The notes under the pieces: model-generated
What the model was told of the DNA's origin: nothing
Database searches by the model: none
What the model saw: the letters and a program-made list of their open reading frames with translations, nothing else
NCBI GenBank assembly: GCA_937916355.1
Contig: CALFTM010000025.1
Location: 1 to 21,961 of the forward strand
DNA: 21,961 bases
From: an uncultured Bacteroidales bacterium
GTDB lineage: Bacteria; Bacteroidota; Bacteroidia; Bacteroidales; Paludibacteraceae
Reading direction: 5' to 3'
Program-made: the position numbers and the translations under genes
Shown: positions 8,675 through 16,589 of the stretch, piece by piece
How the letters are laid out: every line of letters begins with the position of its first letter
Numbering within the stretch: position 1 is the stretch's first letter

Positions 8675-9681
8675 AATACAATCATCTCCTCTTCTTCAAA
8701 ATCCTTTCTTGCGGTCTGACCGACAATCTCGTTCCATCGCATTGGTGAGATTCCTGTTCCTGGTCGTTTTACCGTAAGGTTTTCTTCAGTAAACATTTCT
8801 CCTTTTTTGATCGGACAAGCTGAAACAATGCTCTTACGGGCAATCTCAATATTCTTGCGTTCCGATTCTGATATGGTTTTATGACCTGAGCCTAAAGCCT
8901 GTTCTATATTACGGATGGCACTAACCATAGCCTTCAACTCCTCCGGTTCAAGCGATGCCTTGTGGTCAGGGCCTTCCATGTTCTTGTCTAGGGTAAAATG
9001 CTTTTCAATAACCGTTGCTCCTAAAGCAACTGCTGCAATAGGCACTTCAATACCCTTGGTATGGTCTGAATATCCTACCTGTACACCAAACTTTTCTCCA
9101 ATCTCTAACATGGCCTTAAGATTGACATCTCCCAAAGGTGTAGGATATTCGGTATTGCAATGCAGTATAGTGATTTGTTCCTTTTTTGCTCCAAATTCCA
9201 ACAAGACATTTAGAGCAGCTTCAATATCATTCAGTTCGCACATTCCTGTTGAAAGAATAACAGGCTCTTGATATTGGGCAATCTTACGAAGGTATGGATA
9301 GTTGGTTATCTCACCCGAAGGTATCTTCCAAAGTCCCATATTCAAAGAATGCAGATAGTCAATGGAATCCATATCAAAGGCTGTTGAGAAGAAACGGATG
9401 CCTTTTTCTCTACAGTAAGCCATCAACTCTTCATGGTATTCATGAGACAATTCTAATTTCTTAAGCATCGCTAACTGTCCTTCGCCCTTCTTGCCAATAT
9501 TTTTCTGCTGATACTCAGCCTGCTTGGCATCCTTAGAGACCAACTTTTCAGTCTTGAATGTTTGGAACTTGATGATATCGACTCCAGCCTCAACAGCCTT
9601 ATCAATCAACTGCTTGGCAAGTTCCAATGAACCATTGTGATTTACACCAGCCTCTGCTATAATCAGCACATGTCTGCTCAT
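8671..9681 (-). CDS. legI: Nonulosonate synthase (LegI/NeuB type)
   Basis: A 336-residue PEP-dependent synthase that makes the nine-carbon acid from a six-carbon amino sugar. The TIM-barrel domain carries EAGVNHNG (10-17), KFQTF (38-42), PSGEITNYPYL, GYSDHTKG and EKHFTLDKNMEGPDHKASLE. The last 55 or so residues form the SAF (antifreeze-like) cap with TVKRPGTGI, which closes over the partner active site in NeuB dimers. Length and motifs fit NeuB, LegI and PseI alike. LegI is chosen because the adjacent hydrolase is NeuC-like and an aminotransferase and a 4,6-dehydratase are present. It overlaps its neighbours on both sides by 4 nt. Confidence 0.9.
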   Translation of the reverse strand: MSRHVLIIAEAGVNHNGSLELAKQLIDKAVEAGVDIIKFQTFKTEKLVSKDAKQAEYQQKNIGKKGEGQLAMLKKLELSHEYHEELMAYCREKGIRFFSTAFDMDSIDYLHSLNMGLWKIPSGEITNYPYLRKIAQYQEPVILSTGMCELNDIEAALNVLLEFGAKKEQITILHCNTEYPTPLGDVNLKAMLEIGEKFGVQVGYSDHTKGIEVPIAAVALGATVIEKHFTLDKNMEGPDHKASLEPEELKAMVSAIRNIEQALGSGHKTISESERKNIEIARKSIVSACPIKKGEMFTEENLTVKRPGTGISPMRWNEIVGQTARKDFEEEEMIVL

Positions 9682-10319
9682 TTACCCTTTATCTTTAGAA
9701 TAGCAGGATTGCCAGAATAGATACCTTTGTCAGAAATACTCTTGCGTACTAAAGAACCTGCTCCTATAATAATGTCTTCACCTATGGCAATACCATTGGC
9801 AAGGACTGATTGACTACCAATAAAAACTCTATCACCTACTTTGCAATCTCCATTCACCATAGTACCTGTTGAGATGTGGCATTGTTCGCCAACTACCGCA
9901 TCGTGTTCAATGTTAGCGAAAGTATTTATAATGCAATTCACACCTATTTGTGCACCGGCATTCACTACTGCTTGATGCATCACCACCGTACCCTCCCCCA
10001 AAGTGGCATAACGGGAGACATGGGCAGTAGAAGCAACGATAGTTGCCAACTTCCCCCCAGCTTCTTTTATTCTATTGTAAATGCGAATTCGTATCACGGG
10101 ACTCTTTATAAATCCGACAGTTATGACAAATTCTGCCTTATCTACATATTGTGGAATCTCCTCATCGGTTCCTATCACTTTGTAGTTCAAGACTGACTTA
10201 CCCACGTCCTCTGGCATATCAAGAATACCCAAAATGTTGTAGCCAGCTGACTCTGCCACATCAATGACAGACTTGCAGTGACCGCCACCACCGACCATGA
10301 TGAGATTTTTATGATTCAT
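9678..10319 (-). CDS. legH: NeuD/PglD-type sugar O/N-acetyltransferase (LegH role)
   Basis: A 213-residue acetyltransferase. A small Rossmann-like N-terminal domain (IMVGGGGHCKSVIDVAESAG, 7-26) binds the sugar nucleotide, and a left-handed beta-helix from about residue 90 binds acetyl-CoA. His139 in NIEHDAVVGE aligns with the catalytic histidine of PglD. In this pathway it would acetylate the 4-amino group made by the aminotransferase encoded just upstream. The NeuD family also includes sialic-acid O-acetyltransferases, a possible alternative role, but its placement directly between the aminotransferase and synthase genes favours the 4-N-acetylation step. Its start overlaps the aminotransferase stop by 1 nt and its end overlaps legI by 4 nt. 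Confidence 0.82.
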   Translation of the reverse strand: MNHKNLIMVGGGGHCKSVIDVAESAGYNILGILDMPEDVGKSVLNYKVIGTDEEIPQYVDKAEFVITVGFIKSPVIRIRIYNRIKEAGGKLATIVASTAHVSRYATLGEGTVVMHQAVVNAGAQIGVNCIINTFANIEHDAVVGEQCHISTGTMVNGDCKVGDRVFIGSQSVLANGIAIGEDIIIGAGSLVRKSISDKGIYSGNPAILKIKGK

Positions 10320-11467
10320 TATAATCTTACAGAACTTGGAATATTAACCACTCTATCTGCAAACCAGATAGTATTCTTCAAACCATCGTTTTCACAATGC
10401 TCAAACATCGGAAGGCGGTTCATGAGTTCCCAAATAGGACGAGTCATCACACCATTGTCATTGGTCTGCTGAAGGAATCCCTGCTGAGCATCCTTATCTT
10501 TGAGGACAACTGCCTGCAACCAGTAGTTTGAGAAAGTATCCTCTGGTTCAGTAAAAAAGTGGATGTCTTCTACATTCTTGAAATACTCAGCATATTCAAG
10601 TGCCAACTGACGCTTGCTTGCAATGAACTTATCCAAATTCTCCAACTGAGCACAACCAAGTGCTGCATTGATATTTGGCATACGGTAATTATAGCCTACA
10701 TGATCGTGACGGAACTCCCAGCGATGAGGAACCTTTGCCTGTGTGGTCAAGTGCTTTGCATGAGCTGCCAACTCTTCGTCATTGAACAGCATCATACCGC
10801 CACCTCCTGTGGTAATGGTCTTGTTGCCATTGAATGAAATAGCTCCTACCTTACCAAAAGTACCTGTATGCTTTCCCTTATAAAGGGAGCCTATAGACTC
10901 GGCTGCATCCTCCACCAACTCTATGTGATATTCCTCACAAAGATTTGCTATTTCCTCAATGCGAACAGGATGACCGAATGTGTGCATAGGCACACAAGCC
11001 TTTACTCTACGACCGGTATTTTTGTTATGGCACTGTCCGTTTTTCTCCTCTGCATTCTTTACCAACCACTCTTTCAATGCATCCGGTGAAAGTCCCATAG
11101 TGCTCTTATCTACATCGATAAATACTGGATGAGCACCAATATAACTGATAGCGTTACAAGTAGCAATGAATGTCAACGCCTGAGTAAGTACCTCGTCATC
11201 ACGTTCTACACCCACAAGCATCATCGACATGTGGAGTGCATTAGTACCACTCACACATACAACCGCTTTCTTACAACCGGCATATTCGGCGACATCTTTC
11301 TCAAAACGGTCAACAAATTTACCTACAGACGATACAAAAGTAGTGTCAATGCACTCCTCCAAATATTTCTTCTCGTTTCCTGCAAACACAGGAACAGCAA
11401 GAGAAGTAAACTCCTGATTACCAAAAACTTCCTTGACGAAGCCTATGATTTTGCTATAGTCTGACAT
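10319..11467 (-). CDS. legC: PLP sugar 4-aminotransferase (LegC role)
   Basis: A 382-residue DegT/DnrJ/EryC1-family aminotransferase that would convert a 4-keto-6-deoxy sugar nucleotide to the 4-amino sugar using glutamate. The PLP-binding lysine is Lys216 in SFNGNKTITTGGGG, and the cofactor-ring Asp is Asp187 in ELVEDAAESIGS. GTNALHM near 74-80 forms part of the phosphate pocket. The length is normal for the family. It follows the 4,6-dehydratase gene after a 112-bp spacer, the largest gap in the nonulosonate block, and is followed by the acetyltransferase with a 1-nt overlap. This dehydratase, aminotransferase, acetyltransferase order mirrors the enzymatic order. Confidence 0.87.
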   Translation of the reverse strand: MSDYSKIIGFVKEVFGNQEFTSLAVPVFAGNEKKYLEECIDTTFVSSVGKFVDRFEKDVAEYAGCKKAVVCVSGTNALHMSMMLVGVERDDEVLTQALTFIATCNAISYIGAHPVFIDVDKSTMGLSPDALKEWLVKNAEEKNGQCHNKNTGRRVKACVPMHTFGHPVRIEEIANLCEEYHIELVEDAAESIGSLYKGKHTGTFGKVGAISFNGNKTITTGGGGMMLFNDEELAAHAKHLTTQAKVPHRWEFRHDHVGYNYRMPNINAALGCAQLENLDKFIASKRQLALEYAEYFKNVEDIHFFTEPEDTFSNYWLQAVVLKDKDAQQGFLQQTNDNGVMTRPIWELMNRLPMFEHCENDGLKNTIWFADRVVNIPSSVRL

Positions 11468-11579
11468 ACTATTATAATATTCTTTTTAATGTTTGAGGTA
11501 TGTAAGTATCCACACTCAATATCTTGGTAGGAAGAAAGGATACAAACAATCCCTTTATTATCATCCATTCAATCGAGTA

Positions 11580-12788
11580 TTACATCTTTTGATCCAAATT
11601 CTTACCCTTTTCTTCGTGCTCGAAATTAGGAAGGAACTTCTTTAGAGCCTCTACAATCTCAGCCTTAGTAAACTCATCCTTTTGGAAGATTCCCTCAAGC
11701 TCACTAAAGAATAAATCTACCTCTTCCTTAGGACGGCGAACAGTCTCTTCAATCACACCCAACGCAGTGAAACGCTCCATATTCAATTTTTCACCAGGAA
11801 CGTAAAACTCTTCGAAATCTTTTTCACCAGTAGTATCACTCTTGAAATATACTACAGGATAATCTGTATCTTCTTCAGAACGGTTAGCTGCAAACTCAAC
11901 TGCTTCCTTATCTGAAGAACACTGATGCTCCTTGTAACCAGCTGTCTCAATGAACTTCTTACAGAAACTGCTGAAAGTAATCATCTGATCCTCTCCAAAC
12001 TTAGGGAAGAATACTTCTCCTGTATTTCCAAGGATACATGCTAACATACATATCTGGCCAGACTCCTCGGGAGAAACAAAATAACGTTTCACATCAGAAG
12101 GAGATACAAGTGGCTGACGTTTCATCAATCTCGCCACCCATCCGTCTGGCAAAGAACCATTGGAAAATGCCACATTTGCAAAACGAGCTGTAGTAACAGG
12201 GAAATGGTCAGAATAAGCCATCACCATGTCTTCCATAACGCGTTTGCTAGCTCCCATGATATTTACCGGATTGGCAGCCTTATCTGTTGAAACACAAAAG
12301 AAGTGCTTAGGCGGATACTCGCAAAGAAGATCCATGAACTTCTTTGCCTTGATATCATTGTTCTCAATCAAAGCTTGCACTGAATATTTATCCTTTTCAG
12401 AACGCACATGCTTGTGAGCAGAAAAGTTAGCAACAATATCAAATCCTTTTTCCTCTCTAAAGATACGAGCAAAGATAGGATCCGCAAAATTCAAAGTATA
12501 TGCACGATACTCTTCTGGAACATACATATTCTTGGTAGAACGAAGATCGCGCGTCAGCTCGGCAAGCCCATTCTCGTTCAAATCAATCACAACAAGCTTT
12601 GAAGGTTTGAACGGAAGAATTGCTCTAATGAATGATGAACCGATACTTCCAGCCCCCCCAACCACACAAAGACTCTTACCTTCAACCTCTCTTCTTAATA
12701 CTTCTCTGTTATTGTTTATATCTTCAGCAAACAAACTAACACTTCTTTGTGTTACATGCTCACCTATAAATTTATTTAAATCAAACAT
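11580..12788 (-). CDS. CapD/PglF-type NDP-HexNAc 4,6-dehydratase (LegB role)
   Basis: A 402-residue soluble SDR enzyme predicted to oxidise C4 and remove water across C5-C6 of an NDP-N-acetylglucosamine. The NAD-binding motif GGAGSIGSS is at 44-52, followed by NFSAHKHVR (121-129), the active-site stretch STDKAANP (167-174) and MGASKR (178-183). A methionine sits where many SDR enzymes have the YxxxK tyrosine, as in the CapD/PglF/FlaA1 subfamily, and no membrane segments precede the domain. It fills the LegB step by context. Campylobacter LegB uses a GDP-linked sugar, while CapD-like enzymes usually use UDP-GlcNAc, so the carrier nucleotide is uncertain. A 357-bp gap precedes it. Confidence 0.82.
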   Translation of the reverse strand: MFDLNKFIGEHVTQRSVSLFAEDINNNREVLRREVEGKSLCVVGGAGSIGSSFIRAILPFKPSKLVVIDLNENGLAELTRDLRSTKNMYVPEEYRAYTLNFADPIFARIFREEKGFDIVANFSAHKHVRSEKDKYSVQALIENNDIKAKKFMDLLCEYPPKHFFCVSTDKAANPVNIMGASKRVMEDMVMAYSDHFPVTTARFANVAFSNGSLPDGWVARLMKRQPLVSPSDVKRYFVSPEESGQICMLACILGNTGEVFFPKFGEDQMITFSSFCKKFIETAGYKEHQCSSDKEAVEFAANRSEEDTDYPVVYFKSDTTGEKDFEEFYVPGEKLNMERFTALGVIEETVRRPKEEVDLFFSELEGIFQKDEFTKAEIVEALKKFLPNFEHEEKGKNLDQKM

Positions 12789-13145
12789 TCCTACAAAACT
12801 TTAACATTGTTAACATTCACATAATTTCAGGGTATAAACTACTCTCCTATTTGTTTGCGAGCAACCTTGCAGCTTAATCTTTATAACTACAAAATTAAGT
12901 TCTGTCTCGGCATCTACTATAGATAAGTTATTGCCCCTACACCCATTAAATCCCACCATTTAAAAAAATAAGACTTTTGCTCTTCTCCTCCATCTTCCAC
13001 CGCTTGAACAGACTTCATCACATGCACTAATTACTTCCATGATAAATTTCACTCACTTTGTCTAAATTTTCACCTCTTTCCATACTGCAAACTATCTATC
13101 AAATCGAAGCAACAACAATCATCTCCATGAGCACGTAACCTCCCG
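12789..13145 (-). other. 357-bp gap without a convincing gene
   Basis: The space between the ugd stop and the dehydratase start is large for this operon. Two short minus-strand ORFs stand out: 12917-13018 (33 residues, with FFKWWDLMGVGAITYL near its end) and 13027-13083 (18 residues). Neither has a clear ribosome-binding site or a family I recognise. A TAATTTTG at 12890-12897 matches the Bacteroidetes -7 consensus, but no TTTG lies at the expected distance. The region may hold a vestigial gene, a leader or an internal promoter; nothing decides between these. Confidence 0.4.
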
Positions 13146-14489
13146 CTAATCCCGTCCAAATATATCCCTCGTGTAAACCTTATCTTTAACATCATCCAAA
13201 ACGGAATCATAACGGTTGGCCACGATGGCATTGCTGAGGGACTTAAATTGTTCAAGGTCATTCACCACCTTGCTGCCAAAGAATGTGGTTCCATCTTCTA
13301 AAGTCGGTTCGTAAATGATTACCGTAGCCCCCTTCGCTTTGACACGCTTCATGACACCTTGAATGGAACTTTGACGGAAGTTATCCGAGTTGCTTTTCAT
13401 CGTCAGACGATAAACGCCGATGGTAACCTCCTTTTCATGCTCCTGATTGTAATCGCACTGGTCTGTATAACTGTAATACCCTGCTTTGCGAAGAATCTGG
13501 TCCGCAATAAAGTCCTTGCGTGTTCTATTGCTCTCCACTATAGCAGTCATCATATTTTGAGGAACATCCTCATAGTTGGCCAACAACTGTTTCGTGTCTT
13601 TGGGCAAACAATATCCACCATAACCAAAACTTGGATTATTATAGTGAGTTCCGATACGAGGATCCAGACCTACGCCCTGAATTATCGCCTGAGCATCCAG
13701 TCCCTTTACCTCAGCATACGTATCCAACTCATTGAAATAACTAACACGAAGAGCCAAATAGGTATTGGCAAATAACTTAACAGCTTCTGCCTCTTTCATT
13801 CCCATAAAAAGGACTTCAACATCCTCTTTCAGAGCACCCTCTTGCAATAAACGGGCGAAAGTTTTAGCATAGCTTTCAATATCAGGATGAGCTACTGCCT
13901 CTATTGCCCTGTTTTCATCTTCAAAACAATCCGCCTCGATTTTTTTCGGATAACCTACAATAATTCTGGATGGATATAGATTATCATATAAAGCTTTGCT
14001 CTCTCTTAAAAACTCCGGAGAGAAAAGCAAATTGAACTTTTTACTTTTTAGAGCGGCTGTTTGAGCAAACTTATCTGCATATTTCACATAAAGATTTCGA
14101 GTGTAACCCACAGGAATAGTTGATTTGATTACCATCACGGCATCCGGATTTACCTCTAACACCAAATCAATAACCTCCTCTACATGACTCGTATCAAAAT
14201 AGTTTTTCACCGGGTCGTAGTTTGTCGGAGCAGCAATCACCACAAAATCCGCATCTGCGTATGCAGCCTTCCCATCTAATGTTGCTAACAATCGCAAATC
14301 CTTCTCTTTCAGATACTTTTCGATATAATCATCCTGAATCGGCGACTTCCTTGCATTGATTAAATCCACCTTTTCCTTCACCACATCAACAGCCACAACA
14401 TCATGATGCTGAGCCAACAATGTAGCAATACTCAGACCCACATATCCTGTTCCGGCAACTGCGATTTTCAAGTTCTCAAAATCTCTCAT
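13146..14489 (-). CDS. ugd: UDP-glucose 6-dehydrogenase
   Basis: A 447-residue NAD-dependent dehydrogenase that makes UDP-glucuronate from UDP-glucose. The Rossmann motif VAGTGYVGLS (11-20), the VIAAPTNYDP stretch, KSTIPVGYT and SPEFLRES are all present, as are the conserved lysine region EAVKLFANTYLA and the catalytic cysteine Cys294 in SFGYGGYCLPKDT. It is longer than the about 388-residue E. coli Ugd, with extra segments near 185-200 and 350-375. Glucuronate, or a sugar derived from it, is therefore a likely component of the glycan. It is preceded by a terminator and a hairpin pair, so it may be transcribed by antiterminated read-through from upxY-rmlB or from a promoter I cannot identify. 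The conserved frame ends at 13146. Confidence 0.92.
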   Translation of the reverse strand: MRDFENLKIAVAGTGYVGLSIATLLAQHHDVVAVDVVKEKVDLINARKSPIQDDYIEKYLKEKDLRLLATLDGKAAYADADFVVIAAPTNYDPVKNYFDTSHVEEVIDLVLEVNPDAVMVIKSTIPVGYTRNLYVKYADKFAQTAALKSKKFNLLFSPEFLRESKALYDNLYPSRIIVGYPKKIEADCFEDENRAIEAVAHPDIESYAKTFARLLQEGALKEDVEVLFMGMKEAEAVKLFANTYLALRVSYFNELDTYAEVKGLDAQAIIQGVGLDPRIGTHYNNPSFGYGGYCLPKDTKQLLANYEDVPQNMMTAIVESNRTRKDFIADQILRKAGYYSYTDQCDYNQEHEKEVTIGVYRLTMKSNSDNFRQSSIQGVMKRVKAKGATVIIYEPTLEDGTTFFGSKVVNDLEQFKSLSNAIVANRYDSVLDDVKDKVYTRDIFGRD

Positions 14490-14546
14490 CTCACTAATTT
14501 GGGGAATGTATAAAAAATGTCTTAATCATCAACCTCGCCTCTTTCC

Positions 14547-14581
14547 ACGGCTTCGCCGTTGATAGTCACAATGACTATCAA
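14547..14581 (-). promoter_or_regulatory. Two adjoining hairpins in the ugd leader
   Basis: Two inverted repeats share one base. At 14559-14581 a perfect 10-bp pair (TTGATAGTCA and TGACTATCAA) flanks a 3-nt loop. At 14547-14559 a 5-bp pair (ACGGC and GCCGT) also flanks a 3-nt loop. Neither is followed by a T-run in either direction, so they do not look like terminators. They lie 57-92 nt upstream of the ugd start and would form in the transcript entering that gene. An RNA structure, an mRNA stabiliser or a protein-binding operator are all possible; the function is unknown. Confidence 0.5.
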
Positions 14582-14655
14582 ACAGAGTCACACAAATCAG
14601 ATACAAAATAACACTTAAAAACGCTAATAACCTATCGTTTTAACTTAAATTTTTC

Positions 14656-14694
14656 AAAAAAAAGAAGAGAAAAGACAGACCGTCATTCCTCTTC
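14656..14694 (-). terminator. Strong intrinsic terminator after rmlB
   Basis: In the direction of transcription a 13-position stem (arms 14682-14694 and 14664-14676; 11 Watson-Crick pairs, one G-T and one mismatch) with a 5-nt loop is followed at once by eight Ts (14656-14663). It starts 30 nt after the rmlB stop. It would end transcripts after upxY-rmlB unless the polymerase is modified, for example by the UpxY antiterminator encoded just upstream. The structure is seen; the link to UpxY is inference. Confidence 0.75.
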
Positions 14695-14723
14695 AAAAAA
14701 TTTTATCTTTTTAGGGATGTTAT

Positions 14724-15866
14724 TTATTTCCCTGCATACATCTCTTCGTAGTACTTCTCGTAGTCTCCACTCGTGATATTATCCATCCAATCTTGGTTTT
14801 CCAAATACCATTTCACAGTCTTTTCAATCCCTTCTTCAAATTGAAGACTTGGTTCCCAGCCAAGTTCGTTCTTCAACTTTGTAGAGTCTATTGCATAACG
14901 GAGGTCATGTCCCGCTCTATCTGTAACATAAGTAATTAACTTCTCACTCTCTCCTTCTTTGTTCCCTAACAAACGATCAACTGTCTTGATAATCACTTTT
15001 ATCAAATCAATGTTCTTCCACTCATTGAAGCCTCCAATATTATAGGTTTCATTGATTTTACCATCATGGAAGATGACATCAATGGCTCTTGCATGGTCAA
15101 CCACATAAAGCCAATCTCTGACATTCTCGCCTTTCCCATATACTGGAAGCGGTTTACCTTGACGGATATTATTGATAAACAAAGGGATCAGTTTCTCTGG
15201 AAATTGATAAGGACCATAATTATTCGAGCAGTTTGTCACAATCGTCGGTAATCCATAAGTATCATGGAAAGCCCTCACAAAATGATCCGACCCAGCTTTA
15301 GAGGCAGAGTATGGTGAGTGTGGGTCATATTTTGTGGTCTCATAAAAGAAATTTTCACCGTAAGCCAAATGATGCTCCCCACTGGAAGCTGTCGTCGTAA
15401 AAGGAGGTTCAATACCTTCCGGATGGGTCATCTGCAAAGCACCGTACACTTCGTCGGTTGAAATATGGTAAAATCTTTTCCCTTCATACTTTTCAGGCAA
15501 AGACTCCCAATAACTTTTGGCAGCTTGCAATAGGGACAACGTACCCATCACATTGGTCTTTGCGAATGTAAAAGGGTCTTTGATGCTACGGTCCACATGG
15601 CTTTCTGCCGCGAGATGGATGATTCCATCAACTTTTTCAGTTTTCATCAGTTCTAAAAAAGCATCAAAATCACAAATGTCCATCTTCACAAATTTATAAT
15701 TGGGCTTATCTTCTATATCCTTTAAGTTTGCCAAATTACCTGCGTAAGTGAGTTTATCCAAATTGATAATTTTGTAATCTGGATATTTATTGACAAACAA
15801 ACGCACAACATGAGAACCGATAAATCCGGCTCCCCCAGTAATTACAATACTTCTTTTATAAGTCAT
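14724..15866 (-). CDS. rmlB: dTDP-glucose 4,6-dehydratase
   Basis: A 380-residue SDR enzyme that converts dTDP-glucose to dTDP-4-keto-6-deoxyglucose, the precursor of rhamnose and other deoxysugars. The NAD motif GGAGFIGS is at 11-18, HLAAESHVDRS at 84-94, the catalytic STDEVYG at 136-142 and YSASK at 186-190. The insert with TTTASSGEHHLAYGEN makes it longer than E. coli RmlB (361 residues), as is common in Bacteroidales homologues. It starts 15 nt after upxY ends, so the two are co-transcribed. No rmlA, rmlC or rmlD is in the window; the keto-sugar must be used with enzymes encoded elsewhere or go to another deoxysugar. Confidence 0.94.
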   Translation of the reverse strand: MTYKRSIVITGGAGFIGSHVVRLFVNKYPDYKIINLDKLTYAGNLANLKDIEDKPNYKFVKMDICDFDAFLELMKTEKVDGIIHLAAESHVDRSIKDPFTFAKTNVMGTLSLLQAAKSYWESLPEKYEGKRFYHISTDEVYGALQMTHPEGIEPPFTTTASSGEHHLAYGENFFYETTKYDPHSPYSASKAGSDHFVRAFHDTYGLPTIVTNCSNNYGPYQFPEKLIPLFINNIRQGKPLPVYGKGENVRDWLYVVDHARAIDVIFHDGKINETYNIGGFNEWKNIDLIKVIIKTVDRLLGNKEGESEKLITYVTDRAGHDLRYAIDSTKLKNELGWEPSLQFEEGIEKTVKWYLENQDWMDNITSGDYEKYYEEMYAGK

Positions 15867-15881
15867 ATCTACAATATTTAA

Positions 15882-16412
15882 TTATAATCCATTAATTTTA
15901 TCGACATCCTCAAGTGAGATCTGAGCTGAACAAGCAATCAACCCTTCCAAAGTAACGACAATTTTATCACGTCCATCCAAGCGAACCAAAACGCCAGTGA
16001 GTCCTTTAAACACTCCGTTGGTCACAATCACTTTGTCTCCCTTCACATATTTCAAGTCCTCCTCGACCTCATACTGGTTGTCTGTCAAATTCATGAAACG
16101 AACAAACTCTTCCATCTGTTCATCTGGTACTACCAGAAGTCCGTTTTTTGAAATTCCAGTAATATTCCGCATAAAAGAAAGTTTTATGCCATGCTCATTA
16201 TGCAAACTCACCACATCTTCTTTCTTTCCTTTTATAAATATCGTATTAGGAATGAGAACCGTCTCCACTTTCTTCTTCCTGTCTCGCCAATTACGCACTT
16301 CTAATTTCGTCGGCAAATATGTCTCAATCTTCAATCCTAATTCCGATATTTTTTTTTCAACAGCTTTTTCTTGCTTTGCACGAGTCTTTGCTACAAACCA
16401 CTTTTCTGTCAT
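15882..16412 (-). CDS. upxY: UpxY-family transcription antiterminator (NusG-like)
   Basis: A 176-residue NusG paralogue. An N-terminal NGN domain begins MTEKWFVAKTRAKQEKA, and the C-terminal KOW domain lies at about 123-150 (VKGDKVIVTNGVFKGLTG). In Bacteroides fragilis, UpxY proteins are the first product of capsular polysaccharide loci and allow RNA polymerase to pass early terminators in their own locus. Its position as first gene, directly upstream of sugar-nucleotide genes and 188 nt upstream of a strong terminator, fits that role. The partner inhibitor gene upxZ that usually follows is absent; rmlB comes next. The start is preceded by an A8 run with an out-of-frame ATG 7 nt before it. 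Confidence 0.9.
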   Translation of the reverse strand: MTEKWFVAKTRAKQEKAVEKKISELGLKIETYLPTKLEVRNWRDRKKKVETVLIPNTIFIKGKKEDVVSLHNEHGIKLSFMRNITGISKNGLLVVPDEQMEEFVRFMNLTDNQYEVEEDLKYVKGDKVIVTNGVFKGLTGVLVRLDGRDKIVVTLEGLIACSAQISLEDVDKINGL

Positions 16413-16515
16413 CGCACATTTTTTTTATCGAGTTAACAGAGGTATAACCTGAAATCCGACTATATTTTTCACCCAATTCAATGATGTCTTGAAAAGTTCA
16501 TCTCCTCAGGAGGTG

Positions 16516-16523
16516 CAAAAATA
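16516..16523 (-). promoter_or_regulatory. Candidate -7 box of the upxY promoter
   Basis: Read on the minus strand this is TATTTTTG, a full match to the Bacteroidetes -7 consensus TAnnTTTG. At the ideal 19-nt spacing the upstream element is TTTT rather than TTTG. The implied leader before upxY is about 100 nt and includes an imperfect palindrome (CTCCTgAGGAG). I saw no inverted repeats flanking it like those of invertible capsule promoters. Confidence 0.55.
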
Positions 16524-16538
16524 CAGTATTATTACGGC

Positions 16539-16575
16539 AAAAAAAAGAACTCATCTAAAATTCATGAAATGATTC
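16539..16575 (-). terminator. Possible terminator of the ilv operon
   Basis: After the thioesterase stop a stem of about 7 pairs with one bulge (GAATCAT with ATGAGTTC) and a 14-nt loop is followed by eight Ts at 16539-16546. The stem is weak and AT-rich. The T-run overlaps the upstream part of the upxY promoter. Confidence 0.35.
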
Positions 16576-16589
16576 AACAATTTTTCAAA

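Noticed and set aside
8671..9681. Reading the synthase as PseI (pseudaminic acid)
   Set aside because: The adjacent hydrolase is NeuC/LegG-like rather than PseG-like, and the acetyltransferase is NeuD-like rather than PseH-like.
11472..11564. A 30-codon ORF just before the aminotransferase gene
   Set aside because: It ends 4 nt before the legC start, which is tempting, but there is no clear ribosome-binding site and no known family; too short to call.
11468..11579. GTATCC...GGATAC inverted repeat between the dehydratase and legC
   Set aside because: Only 6-bp arms with a 26-nt loop and no T-run; likely chance.
13070..13261. Minus-strand frame overlapping the end of ugd in another frame
   Set aside because: Most of it is a frame-shifted copy of ugd codons and the tail has no recognisable similarity.
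16413..16589. Possible invertible capsule promoter before upxY
   Set aside because: I found no pair of long inverted repeats flanking the promoter, so there is no sign of phase inversion here.
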